Below are positions 28,241 to 36,351 of a DNA stretch of 64,000 bases, in pieces (position 1 is the stretch's first letter; the number at the start of each line of letters is the position of its first letter). The position numbers and the translations under genes are program-made. Location of the stretch: contig NZ_BLIN01000005.1 in NCBI RefSeq assembly GCF_009811555.1, forward strand, positions 3,977,501 through 4,041,500. The letters run 5' to 3'. The DNA is from Streptomyces caniferus. GTDB taxonomy: Bacteria; Actinomycetota; Actinomycetes; Streptomycetales; Streptomycetaceae. The notes under the pieces are model-generated. The model saw nothing but the letters and a program-made list of their open reading frames with translations, ran no database searches and had not been told where the DNA came from.

Positions 28241-29626
28241 CTAGGCGGCAGCCGCCGCCGGTACGGCGCCCTGCTCCCGGGCACCCTGCTCTTCCGCGGC
28301 GTCGGCCCCGGCCGCGTCGAGCGTGATGCTCGTGGCGCCGTTGTACGCGTCGCGGTCCAGGATCTTCTCCCTGGCGGACACCAGGATCGGGATGACCGAC
28401 TGGCCGGCCACGTTCGTGGCCGTCCGCATCATGTCCAGGATCGGGTCGATGGCCATCAGCAGACCGACGCCCTCCAGGGGCAGGCCCAGCGTGGAGAGGG
28501 TCAGCGTCAGCATCACCGTCGCGCCGGTCAGGCCGGCGGTGGCGGCGGAGCCGATGACGGAGACGAAGGCGATCAGGAGGTAGTCGCCGATGCCGAGGGG
28601 GACGTCGAAGATCTGGGCGATGAAGATCGCGGCGATCGCCGGGTAGATCGAGGCGCAGCCGTCCATCTTGGTCGTCGAGCCGAACGGCACCGCGAAGGAG
28701 GCGTACTCGCGCGGCACGCCGAGGCGCTCGGTGACCTGCTGGGTGACCGGCATGGTGCCGACCGACGAGCGGGAGACGAAGGCCAGCTGGATGGCGGGCC
28801 AGGCACCGCGGAAGAACTGCAGCGGGTTGACCTTGGCGACGGTCGACAGCAGCAGCGGGTAGACCCCGAAGAGGACGAGCGCGCAGCCGACGTAGATGTC
28901 GACGGTGAAGGTCGCGTACTTGCCGATGAGGTTCCAGCCGTACGTCGCGATGGCGTTGCCGATGAGGCCGACGGTGCCGATCGGGGCGAGGCGGATGACC
29001 CACCACAGGGCCTTCTGGAGCAGCTCGAGGACCGAGCGGCTGATCGCGAGGACCGGCTCGGCCTTCTCGCCGAGCTGGAGGGCCGCGATACCGGCCACGG
29101 CCGCCATGAAGACGATCTGCAGGACGTTGAGCTCGGTGAACGGCGTGATGATGTCGGTGGGGACGATGCCGGTCAGGAAGTCGATCCAGGAGCCCGCGTG
29201 GTCGGGGAGCTTGCCGTCCTTGGGGGTCAGGCCGGTGCCCGCGCCCGGGTTGGTGAGCAGGCCGATCGCCAGGCCGATCGCGACGGCGATCAGCGAGGTG
29301 GCCATGAACCACAGCAGGGTGCGGCTGGCGAGCCGGGCGGCGTTGTTGACCTGCCGCAGGTTGGTGATCGACACCAGGATCGCGAAGAAGACCAGCGGGG
29401 CCACGGCGAGCTTCAGCAGCTGGACGAAGAGGTCGCCGATGTGCTGCAGCGTGGTGGTGAGCCAGCCGACGTCACCGCTCTTGGCGATCCAGCCGAGCAG
29501 CACGCCCAGGGCGAGGCCGGCCAGGATCTGCACCCAGAACGGGACCTTGGGTATGCGGGAGGACTTGGGGGGCCGGGGAGCCTGTGAGGACTCGGCGGTC
29601 TCGGCAGACGTGGACAACGGACACAC
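28241..29626 (-). CDS. Dicarboxylate/amino acid:cation symporter (DctA/GltP family)
   Basis: 461 aa, a secondary transporter of the SLC1-like DAACS family that co-transports C4-dicarboxylates or acidic amino acids with sodium or protons. Family landmarks: LLKLAVAPLVFFAIL (about 70), the serine-rich reentrant loop AFVSRSSVGTMPVT (about 285), GSTTKMDGCA (about 320) and IDPILDMMRTATNVAGQ (about 408). The GTG at 29626 is the upstream start; a TTG at 29617 is better spaced from GGAG and may be the real one. A Cys-rich leader peptide and an inverted-repeat promoter lie upstream. Confidence 0.92.
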   Translation of the reverse strand: MCPLSTSAETAESSQAPRPPKSSRIPKVPFWVQILAGLALGVLLGWIAKSGDVGWLTTTLQHIGDLFVQLLKLAVAPLVFFAILVSITNLRQVNNAARLASRTLLWFMATSLIAVAIGLAIGLLTNPGAGTGLTPKDGKLPDHAGSWIDFLTGIVPTDIITPFTELNVLQIVFMAAVAGIAALQLGEKAEPVLAISRSVLELLQKALWWVIRLAPIGTVGLIGNAIATYGWNLIGKYATFTVDIYVGCALVLFGVYPLLLSTVAKVNPLQFFRGAWPAIQLAFVSRSSVGTMPVTQQVTERLGVPREYASFAVPFGSTTKMDGCASIYPAIAAIFIAQIFDVPLGIGDYLLIAFVSVIGSAATAGLTGATVMLTLTLSTLGLPLEGVGLLMAIDPILDMMRTATNVAGQSVIPILVSAREKILDRDAYNGATSITLDAAGADAAEEQGAREQGAVPAAAAA

Positions 29627-29761
29627 TCCGGGGACAGGTGAGACGTCGGGGACGGCGAAAAGAAGCGCCAGGAAAAGAGAGCGGCTGCGGAGCAGACGCG
29701 AAGGGGGCCTCTCCCGCCCGGAGGGGTCGGGGAGAAGATCTCCGGCCGCTGAGGAGAACGG

Positions 29762-29866
29762 TCAGCGGCGGCAACAGGCCGCGGACATACAGCGGCAGAG
29801 ATCGACGTGCAGGCGCGCCACGAGCGGAGTGCTCATGGGGAACGAGGGCGCGGCTGCTGTCTTCAT
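29762..29866 (-). CDS. Cys-rich leader peptide upstream of the symporter
   Basis: 34 codons. The C-terminal part reads RLHVDLCRCMSAACCRR, the pattern of the putative leader peptides found in streptomycetes upstream of sulfur and transport genes. Four cysteine codons fall in the last 12. ATG 29866 has no ribosome site but lies 7 bases after a -10-like TAATGT, which fits a leaderless mRNA; an internal ATG (29836) would give 24 aa. The peptide ends 136 bases before the symporter GTG. By analogy, stalling at its Cys codons could regulate the symporter; this is inferred. Confidence 0.7.
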   Translation of the reverse strand: MKTAAAPSFPMSTPLVARLHVDLCRCMSAACCRR

Positions 29867-29868
29867 GG

Positions 29869-29921
29869 CAAGTACATTAACACTTGAACTTTGAGGAACC
29901 CAAAGAAAATCTTTGGGTTCC
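29869..29921 (-). promoter_or_regulatory. Promoter and inverted repeats before the leader peptide
   Basis: On the minus strand TTGGGT (29898-29903) and TAATGT (29874-29879) are spaced by 18 bases. The -35 is embedded in a perfect 12-bp inverted repeat with a 3-base centre (29895-29921), and the -10 is inside a second repeat CAAGT...ACTTG (29869-29886). Such an arrangement suggests binding by at least one regulator. Confidence 0.6.
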
Positions 29922-29950
29922 CAAGGGGCCGGGCAGCGGACCCTCCGTCA

Positions 29951-30008
29951 AAAACACGACGGGCGCCCGGCCATGGAACGGAATCCATGGCGCCGGGCGC
30001 CCGTCGTG
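29951..30008 (-). terminator. Rho-independent terminator after the DUF4229 gene
   Basis: Long stem (29957-29977 with 29986-30008, 2-base bulge) followed on the minus strand by five T residues (29951-29955). It separates the DUF4229 gene from the leader-peptide promoter. Confidence 0.92.
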
Positions 30009-30049
30009 AAGAAGCTGCTGTGAGGCGTCTTACATAAAGGTCCAGGCCT

Positions 30050-30340
30050 TTACTGGACCCCGTCCTCCTGGCCGGCGTTGGCCGCGAGACGCTCGCGCTG
30101 CCGGTCGACCTTGGCGACGATCTGCTCGGACATCGCGTCCCGCTGCTTGCGCAGCAGCACGAAGCTGAGCGGCGCGGAGATCACGATGGCGAGCAGCAGC
30201 ATCCACACGGTGTTGGAGGCGCCGATGGCGAGCGGGATGACGTGGACGTACGACAGCGCCCACACCACGGCGAACGAGGCGACGAAGAGGCCGATGCGAA
30301 GGGCGGTGTAGCGGAGCGTGGCGAAGTGGTGGCTACTCAC
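30050..30340 (-). CDS. DUF4229 membrane protein
   Basis: 96 aa with two hydrophobic helices (about 10-30 and 40-62: YTALRIGLFVASFAVVWAL and TVWMLLLAIVISAPLSFVLL) followed by a charged cytosolic tail (KQRDAMSEQIVAKVDRQRERL). This layout and size match the actinobacterial DUF4229 family of unknown function. GTG 30340 has GGAGAAGG 8 bases upstream. In many streptomycetes it neighbours menaquinone genes, but nothing in the sequence shows a direct role. Confidence 0.8.
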   Translation of the reverse strand: MSSHHFATLRYTALRIGLFVASFAVVWALSYVHVIPLAIGASNTVWMLLLAIVISAPLSFVLLRKQRDAMSEQIVAKVDRQRERLAANAGQEDGVQ

Positions 30341-30500
30341 GGATGGGACCTTCTCCTCAACGGCAACCTAAAGGGTCTGCATCCAGTCAAGCACAGCGCT
30401 TCGGGCGATCTTCGCGGCCCCTGCCGCGGAGGGCCCTCGCCGCAGCCACCGGGCGGCCGGCCCGCGTCCCGTACGGCGGTCCCGGCCCGCCGCCCGCCGG

Positions 30501-31025
30501 TCAGCTCAGCTCCAGCCACATGGTGACGTCGTCGCGGAAGTCGTCGTCGGCCAGCTTGATCGCGCCGGGGACGCGGCCGACCTCCTTGTAGCCGCAGGCC
30601 TCGTAGAAGCGGTGGACGCCCGTTCCGCCGCGGCAGGTGAGCCGCAGCGCGGTGACGCCGTCGAAGCCGCGGGCGGCCTCGGCGACCGCGGCCATCAGCC
30701 GGCGGCCGGTGCCCTGCCCCTGGAGGGAGGGGTGGACCATGACCGTGTAGACCCACAGCCAGTGCGTCATCAGGCGGTGGCCGTTGAAGGTGGGGAACGC
30801 CGTGGCCAGGACCCGGCCCTCCGGGTCGCGGCCGACCATCAGGCGCGTACGGCCCTCGGCCATGGCCGTCAGATGCGTGAGCAGATCGGGCCGTATCTCC
30901 TCGGGGGCCACCGGCGGGAGGAAGCCGACCGCGCCGCCGGCGTTGGAGACATCGGCCCACAACGCGCATATCCCGTCGCGCAGTCCGGGGGTGACGGAAG
31001 GGTCCAGGTCGAAACGCACGTCCAT
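30501..31025 (-). CDS. GNAT family N-acetyltransferase
   Basis: 174 aa. Acetyl-CoA motif A is VMVHPSLQGQGTGRRLMAAV (about 96-115), followed by LRLTCRGGTGVHRFYEACGYKEVG (motif B, about 130-153). The substrate is unknown. The ATG at 31025 is favoured by AGGG 8 bases upstream; three in-frame GTG codons further up would only add Val/Arg repeats. It is 44 bases downstream of mqnE in the same direction and may be co-transcribed. Confidence 0.88.
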   Translation of the reverse strand: MDVRFDLDPSVTPGLRDGICALWADVSNAGGAVGFLPPVAPEEIRPDLLTHLTAMAEGRTRLMVGRDPEGRVLATAFPTFNGHRLMTHWLWVYTVMVHPSLQGQGTGRRLMAAVAEAARGFDGVTALRLTCRGGTGVHRFYEACGYKEVGRVPGAIKLADDDFRDDVTMWLELS

Positions 31026-31069
31026 GACCCGGACCCTAACCCTCACCGCCGACAGCGCCTCCGAGCAGG

Positions 31070-32245
31070 TCAGACGCGCATCGGCTGGGGGGATTCGCGG
31101 CGGTCCGGGTCCGGGCCCGGGTACTCGCGGATGGCCTCGTAGCGGGTGTTGCGCTCGACGGGGCGGAAGCCGGCGTCGCGGATCAGGTCGAGCAGGTCCT
31201 CACGGGTCAGCTTGTTGGGCGTGCCGTAGTTGTCCGCGTCGTGCGTGATCTTGTACTCGACGACCGAGCCGTCCATGTCGTCCGCGCCGTGCTGCAGGGC
31301 GAGCTGGGTGGTCTGCAGACCGTGCATCACCCAGAAGCACTTCACGTGCGGGACGTTGTCGAAGAGGAGGCGGGAGACCGCGAAGGTCTTCAGGGCCTCG
31401 GCGCCGGTCGCCATCGTCGTCCGGGCCTGGAGCTTGTTGCGGACCTTGCCGTCCTGCATGTCCACGAAGTCGTGCTGGTAGCGCAGCGGGATGAAGACCT
31501 GGAAGCCGCCGGTCTCGTCCTGGAGCTCACGCAGCCGCAGCACGTGGTCGACGCGGTGGCGGGGCTCCTCGATGTGCCCGTAGAGCATCGTCGAGGGGGT
31601 CTTGAGGCCCTTCTCGTGCGCGAGCCGGTGGATCCGCGACCAGTCCTCCCAGTGGGTGCGGTGGTCGACGATGTGCTGCCGGACCTCCCAGTCGAAGATC
31701 TCGGCGCCGCCGCCGGTCAGCGACTCCAGACCGGCGTCGATCAGCTCGTCGAGGATCTCGGAGGCGGACAGGCCCGAGATGGTCTCGAAGTGGTGGATCT
31801 CGGTGGCGGTGAACGCCTTGAGGGAGACCTCCGGGAGGGCTTCCTTGAGGGCCTTGAGGGAGCGCGGGTAGTAGCGCCACGGCAGGGTCGGGTGCAGGCC
31901 GTTGACGATGTGCAGCTCGGTGAGGTTGTCGTTCTCCATCGCCTTGGCGAGGCGGACGGCCTCCTCGATGCGCATCGTGTACGCGTCCTTCTCGCCCGGC
32001 TTGCGCTGGAAGGAGCAGTAGGCGCACGAGGCGGTGCACACGTTCGTCATGTTGAGGTGACGGTTGACGTTGAAGTGGACGACGTCGCCGTTCTTGCGCG
32101 TGCGCACCTCGTGGGCGAGGCCGCCCAGCCATGCCAGGTCGTCGGACTCGTAGAGGGCGATGCCGTCCTCGCGGGTCAGCCGCTCCCCGGCGTGGACCTT
32201 CGCCTCCAGCTCGCGCTTGAGGCCCACATCCATCGACGCAGCCAT
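31070..32245 (-). CDS. mqnE: Aminofutalosine synthase
   Basis: Radical SAM enzyme that joins 3-enolpyruvylbenzoate to S-adenosylmethionine-derived adenosyl radical, giving aminofutalosine. 391 aa. The cluster motif CTASCAYC has C70, C74, C77; ELHIVNGLHPTLPW, SLTGGGAEIFDW and STMLYGHIEEPRHRVDH are typical of MqnE. GGGAGG lies 7 bases before the ATG at 32245. An open frame reaches 32443 but has no ribosome site. Confidence 0.96.
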   Translation of the reverse strand: MAASMDVGLKRELEAKVHAGERLTREDGIALYESDDLAWLGGLAHEVRTRKNGDVVHFNVNRHLNMTNVCTASCAYCSFQRKPGEKDAYTMRIEEAVRLAKAMENDNLTELHIVNGLHPTLPWRYYPRSLKALKEALPEVSLKAFTATEIHHFETISGLSASEILDELIDAGLESLTGGGAEIFDWEVRQHIVDHRTHWEDWSRIHRLAHEKGLKTPSTMLYGHIEEPRHRVDHVLRLRELQDETGGFQVFIPLRYQHDFVDMQDGKVRNKLQARTTMATGAEALKTFAVSRLLFDNVPHVKCFWVMHGLQTTQLALQHGADDMDGSVVEYKITHDADNYGTPNKLTREDLLDLIRDAGFRPVERNTRYEAIREYPGPDPDRRESPQPMRV

Positions 32246-32400
32246 CCGGTCGCCTCCCAGTCTCTGCCGTATTCGGTGCCGTCCCGGTGCCCTTGCGGAG
32301 CCGGAAACGGGCTTCGTCGAGCGTACTCCCCCGTGGTAGGGGCGGACGGAGGCCCCTGGCGCGCCCGTCCGCTCCCGGGTGCCGGCCGGCGCCAGGTGGC

Positions 32401-32859
32401 CTACTCGGCCTCTTCGGGCAGCTGGCCGACGCGGTTCTCCCACTTGGTGGAGAGCACGATCGTGGTGCGTGTACGGGAGACGCCCTTGGTGCCGGACAGC
32501 CGCCGGATGGTGCGCTCCAGCCCGTCGACGTCGCCCACCCGCACCTTGAGCATGTACGAGTCGTCGCCGGCGATGAACCAGCAGTCCTCGATCTCCTCGA
32601 GGTCGCGCAGCCGCTGCGCGACGTCCTCGTGGTCGGTGGCGTCCGACAGCGAGATGCCCACCAGCGCCGTGACGCCGAGGCCGAGCGAGGCGGCGTCCAC
32701 CGTCGCGCGGTAACCGGTGATCACGCCCGCCGCTTCGAGGCGGTTGATCCGGTCCGTGACGCTGGGCCCGGAGAGGCCGACGAGCCGGCCGAGCTCCGCG
32801 TACGAGGCCCGCCCGTTCTCGCGAAGTGCCTGGATGAGCTGCCTATCCACCGCGTCCAT
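32401..32859 (-). CDS. Lrp/AsnC family transcriptional regulator
   Basis: 152 aa. N-terminal winged helix (DRQLIQALRENGRASYAELGRLVGLSGPSVTDRINRLEAAGVI, about 5-47, given by position) and C-terminal RAM ligand/oligomer domain (about 65-140, with AGDDSYMLKVRV). Members respond to amino acids. It is transcribed toward mqnE (155-base gap) and is divergent from a small basic gene; inverted repeats in the shared region are candidate binding sites. Confidence 0.93.
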   Translation of the reverse strand: MDAVDRQLIQALRENGRASYAELGRLVGLSGPSVTDRINRLEAAGVITGYRATVDAASLGLGVTALVGISLSDATDHEDVAQRLRDLEEIEDCWFIAGDDSYMLKVRVGDVDGLERTIRRLSGTKGVSRTRTTIVLSTKWENRVGQLPEEAE

Positions 32860-32879
32860 GCCCTCAAGCCTTCCAATCT

Positions 32880-32930
32880 TTACGCATATTCGAGTTCTGC
32901 ATGTAGAATCTAAGGCATACAGGGCCTTAG
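32880..32930 (+). promoter_or_regulatory. Promoter and inverted repeat for the small gene at 32981
   Basis: TTACGC (32880-32885) and TAGAAT (32904-32909) are spaced by 18 bases. An inverted repeat CTAAGGC-N7-GCCTTAG (32910-32930) follows directly at the expected transcript start, a good position for repression, possibly by the divergent Lrp protein. Confidence 0.55.
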
Positions 32931-32980
32931 CCCTGAGAATCTTTCAGACGATCAGAGACGATCTCACAGGAGCTGTCACC

Positions 32981-33115
32981 GTGTACTCGATCGAGATGGC
33001 CTACGCCCGCATGCGCGAGCTGCAGGACCAGGCCAATCGTTCACGTGCCCACCGGACCGCCGCACCGCGGTCCCGCCGCCTCTTCGGCCGCGCCGCCGCG
33101 GCCAAGAAGCGCTAG
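32981..33115 (+). CDS. Small basic protein (44 aa)
   Basis: 44 aa: an amphipathic helix (IEMAYARMRELQDQANRSR) followed by a strongly basic tail (RRLFGRAAAAKKR). AGGAG lies 8 bases before the GTG at 32981 and a good promoter stands upstream, so it is probably real. It could bind nucleic acid or membranes; no family is recognised. Its stop codon shares the bases CTAG with the stop codon of the convergent ubiX gene. Confidence 0.7.
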   Translation: MYSIEMAYARMRELQDQANRSRAHRTAAPRSRRLFGRAAAAKKR

Positions 33116-33840
33116 CGAGCGTCCGGGGCCTCCTCCGCTTCCCTGGAGCCGCCCCGCAACTCCCCTTCCCAACGCCGGTACAGCCCGTGCGGCACCTCGG
33201 CCGCATCGAGCACCCGGCCGGCGACGAAGTCCACCAGATCCTGGATGTGCGTCGCCCCCGCATAGAACGCCGGTGAGGCGGGCAGCACCACGGCGCCCGC
33301 CTCGTCCAGCGTCACCAGATGCTTCAGCGTCGGACCGTTCAACGGGGTCTCGCGCACCGTGACCACCAGCCGCCGCCGCTCCTTGAGCGTCACGCTCGCC
33401 ACCCGCTGCAGCAGATCCTTCGAGAGCCCGAGCGCTACCCCGGCCACACACGCGGTGCTCGCCGGAACGATCAGCATCCCCTTCACCGGATACGAGCCCG
33501 ACGAGGGCCCGGCCGCCAGATCCCCGGCCGGCCAGTACCGCACATCCGCCAGGTCCGCCTCCGCCACCGGGAACGTCGACGGCTTGCCATCGGCTCCGCG
33601 CGCCAGCCATTCCCGCAGGTCGGCGCGCCAATGAGCATCCCGGAACGCAATGCCGGTCTCGTCCAGCAGGGTCAGCCGCGACGCCCGGCTGACGATCAGA
33701 TCCACCGCCTCCCCGGCGGCGAGCAGCCCGCGCAATACGGACGCGGCATACGGCGTCCCGGACGCGCCGGAGATCCCCACGACCCACGGACGGCGTCGGC
33801 CGGGGCCCTGCTTACTGGTGTCGTTGTGCGGCGGCTCCAC
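33112..33840 (-). CDS. ubiX: UbiX-family flavin prenyltransferase
   Basis: 242 aa. Makes prenylated FMN, the cofactor of UbiD-type decarboxylases. The N-terminal FMN motif WVVGISGASGTPYAASVLR (about 19-37), the LIVPASTACVAGVALGLS segment (about 124) and ETPLNGPTLKHLVTLDEAGAVVLPA (about 163) are typical. The partner is very likely the UbiD-type protein MqnL at 36348. The start is GTG 33840. A 15-20 residue Arg/Pro-rich N-terminus is extra to the family core. Confidence 0.93.
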   Translation of the reverse strand: MEPPHNDTSKQGPGRRRPWVVGISGASGTPYAASVLRGLLAAGEAVDLIVSRASRLTLLDETGIAFRDAHWRADLREWLARGADGKPSTFPVAEADLADVRYWPAGDLAAGPSSGSYPVKGMLIVPASTACVAGVALGLSKDLLQRVASVTLKERRRLVVTVRETPLNGPTLKHLVTLDEAGAVVLPASPAFYAGATHIQDLVDFVAGRVLDAAEVPHGLYRRWEGELRGGSREAEEAPDAR

Positions 33841-33956
33841 GCATCGAGCCTATCCGGCGGAACCGCGGACCCCACCACGGCCGTTCTTACCTGTGCGCCC
33901 CTTGCGCGACCCCGCCGAGGGCCGCCCCACCGGGGGACGAGAAGGGACGGCCGGAG

Positions 33957-34550
33957 ATGAGATCACGCGCGAAGCCGGCGATCTGCCTGATGCTGGGCTG
34001 GGTCGCACTGCTGTGGCTGCTGGAGGGCGTCGATGTCGCCACCGGCGGCAGCCTGGACACCTTCGGCATCCAGCCGCGCGAGCCCGCCGAGCTGCTCGAC
34101 ATGGTGCCCGCCGCCTTCCTGCACTTCGGCTTCGCCCATCTCGCCGCAAACACCGTGCCGTTGCTGCTGCTCGGCTTCGTCGCCGCACTGCGCAGCGGGG
34201 TCCGGCGCCTGCTCGCGGTCGTCCTGCTGATCATCCTCGCCAGCGGGCTGGGCGTATGGTTCACCGCCGCGCCGGACAGCAACACCGCGGGCGCCTCCGG
34301 CGTCGTCTTCGGCCTCTTCGGCTACCTGCTGGTGCGCGGCTTCATCGAGCGCACCCTGCTCGACATCGGCATCGGCCTGGTCGTCGGCGTGCTCTACGGC
34401 TCGATCCTGTGGGGCGCGCTGCCGTCCGACAACGGCATCAGCTGGCAGGGGCACCTGTTCGGCCTGATCGGCGGAGTGCTCGCGGCCTTCGTCTTCCGGG
34501 AACGCCCTCGCGGCGACCTGGCCGGGGCCGGTGTCCGACCCGTCACGTAG
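33957..34550 (+). CDS. Rhomboid family intramembrane serine protease
   Basis: 197 aa with six hydrophobic helices. Rhomboid marks are complete: HFGFAHLAANT (H56, H61, N65 in the second helix region), the nucleophile S114 in GASGVVFGLFGYL and the general base H166 in WQGHLFGLIGG. Such enzymes cut substrate helices in the membrane. The ATG at 33957 is preceded by GGACGGCCGGAG. It lies divergent from ubiX; the substrate is unknown. Confidence 0.92.
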   Translation: MRSRAKPAICLMLGWVALLWLLEGVDVATGGSLDTFGIQPREPAELLDMVPAAFLHFGFAHLAANTVPLLLLGFVAALRSGVRRLLAVVLLIILASGLGVWFTAAPDSNTAGASGVVFGLFGYLLVRGFIERTLLDIGIGLVVGVLYGSILWGALPSDNGISWQGHLFGLIGGVLAAFVFRERPRGDLAGAGVRPVT

Positions 34551-34680
34551 CCTCGCTGGAAACGGGAGCCACGGGGGCGCGCACTGCCTCGCAGCGCGCG
34601 GCACCGGGCGCGGCGCGGTACGCCGTACATGCGGCGTACCCGGTACACGCGGCACGCAGTACACACGGGGTGAGCAGACC

Positions 34681-35424
34681 ATGTCCGACCATCAGCAGCC
34701 CGGCTACGGCCCTCCGACGGGCGGCCCGCAGGGGCCTTACGGGACACCGCCACAGGGGCCCTACGGGACACCGCAGGGGCCGTACGGAGCGTCGCAGCCG
34801 GGGTACGGAGCGCCGCAGGATCCGTACGGGGCGCAGCAGCCCGGATATGGGACGCCGCAGGATCCGTACGGGACACCGCAGCCGGGCTGGCACGGCGGCG
34901 GCGCGCCGGGCGGCTACGGCTATCCCGGTGCCCAGCAGCCAGGACCCGGTTACGGCGGCACCGGCACGCCGCCGTCGCCCGCGCCCTCGACCGGGCCCGC
35001 GATGTGGGCCCACCTCGGCGCGCTGCTGACCGTGACGGCGGGCACGATGATGTGCTGCGGCCTGGGCGCTCTCCTCGGCTGGATCTTCCCGCTGTCCGTC
35101 CGCGGCAACGACCGCCACAGACACGACCCGTACATCCGCCACCACGCCACCCAGGCGGTGAACTTCGGCATCACCCAGGCCATCATGGCGGCCCTCGGGG
35201 CGGTGCTCTACTTCGCCAGCGCCTTCATCTTCGCCGCGGCCGCCGACACCGACGCCCAGCGCAACAGCTCCGGCCTGGCGGTCCCGCTGCTGACCGTGAT
35301 CGTCATCTTCGGCGGCTACGCCCTCTCCGGCGTGATCTGCGCGGTCATCGGCACGGTGAAGGCGACGCGCGGCGAACTGTGGACCTACCCCCGCCTGATC
35401 GCCTGGCCTCTCAGCAAGGGCTGA
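34681..35424 (+). CDS. DUF4870 membrane protein with Gly-Pro-Tyr repeat tail
   Basis: 247 aa. Residues 1-100 form a low-complexity region of repeated QGPYGTP and QPGYGAPQ units, likely disordered. The DUF4870 domain follows (about 103-240): WAHLGALLTVTAG, the conserved RHHATQAVNFGITQ, and three to four membrane helices. Function of the family is unknown. The ATG at 34681 directly follows GAGCAGACC. The repeats are also visible in DNA between 34730 and 34890. It is convergent with mqnP, with a 24-base gap and no clear terminator. Confidence 0.85.
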   Translation: MSDHQQPGYGPPTGGPQGPYGTPPQGPYGTPQGPYGASQPGYGAPQDPYGAQQPGYGTPQDPYGTPQPGWHGGGAPGGYGYPGAQQPGPGYGGTGTPPSPAPSTGPAMWAHLGALLTVTAGTMMCCGLGALLGWIFPLSVRGNDRHRHDPYIRHHATQAVNFGITQAIMAALGAVLYFASAFIFAAAADTDAQRNSSGLAVPLLTVIVIFGGYALSGVICAVIGTVKATRGELWTYPRLIAWPLSKG

Positions 35425-35448
35425 ACAACCCGCCCGCCCGCCGGCCCG

Positions 35449-36351
35449 TCAGACCGTGAGCCCCCGCACCAGCAGATCCAGCAGCGCGCAGACGAACAGC
35501 GCGATGCCGATGAAGCCGTTGACCTGGAAGAACGCCCGGTTCAGCCGGGTCAGGTCGTGCGGCCTGACGATCGTGTGCTCGTAGAGGAAGGCCGCCGCCA
35601 CTATCACCAGGCCCAGCCAGAAGAACGCGCCCGCGCCGGTCGCCAGGGCGTACCAGGCGAAGAGCGCCGTGGTGACGAGGTGGCAGCCGCGCGCGCCCCA
35701 GATCGCGGCCGGGATGCCGAAGCGGGCCGGGACCGACAGCACGCCGGTCTCCCGGTCCGTCTCCACGTCCTGGCAGGCGTAGATCAGGTCGAAGCCGCCG
35801 ATCCAGATCCCCACCGCGAGGCCGAGGATGACCGCCTGCCAGGACCAGGACCCGGTGATCGCGAGCCAGGCGCCGATCGGGCCCATCGCCTGGGCGAGGC
35901 CGAGGATCGCCTGCGGGAAGTTGGTGAAGCGCTTGCCGTACGGATAGACCACCATCGGCACCACCGCGAGCGGGGCGAGCGCCAGGCACAGCGGGTTCAG
36001 CAGGGCGGCGGCGCCCAGGAAGACGACGAGCGCGATCAGCGCGCCGGTCCAGGCTGACTTCACCGATACGGCGCCGGTGACCAGTTCCCGGTGCGCGGTA
36101 CGCGGGTTACGGGCATCGATCTCGCGGTCGATGATCCGGTTCGCGGCCATCGCGAACGTGCGCAGGCCGACCATGGCGATGGTGACGAGGAGCAGCCGGC
36201 CCCAGTGGACCTGCCGGTCCCACTCGTACATCGCGGTCAGGGACGCGATGTAGGCGAAGGGCAGCGCGAAGACCGAGTGCTCGATCATCACGAGGCGCAG
36301 GAAGGCCTTGGTGCGGCCCGGCTGCGGGACCGCCGCGGATGCGCTGGTCAT
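35449..36351 (-). CDS. mqnP: Menaquinone biosynthesis prenyltransferase (UbiA family)
   Basis: Membrane prenyltransferase, 300 aa with eight to nine helices, that attaches the polyprenyl chain in the futalosine pathway. The two Asp-rich prenyl-diphosphate/magnesium motifs are NRIIDREIDARNPRT (about 71) and ACQDVETDRETG (about 195). FALPFAYIAS and YPYGKRFTNFPQ are typical of the UbiA group. The ATG at 36351 overlaps the mqnL stop as ATGA, so the two are translationally coupled. Confidence 0.94.
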   Translation of the reverse strand: MTSASAAVPQPGRTKAFLRLVMIEHSVFALPFAYIASLTAMYEWDRQVHWGRLLLVTIAMVGLRTFAMAANRIIDREIDARNPRTAHRELVTGAVSVKSAWTGALIALVVFLGAAALLNPLCLALAPLAVVPMVVYPYGKRFTNFPQAILGLAQAMGPIGAWLAITGSWSWQAVILGLAVGIWIGGFDLIYACQDVETDRETGVLSVPARFGIPAAIWGARGCHLVTTALFAWYALATGAGAFFWLGLVIVAAAFLYEHTIVRPHDLTRLNRAFFQVNGFIGIALFVCALLDLLVRGLTV

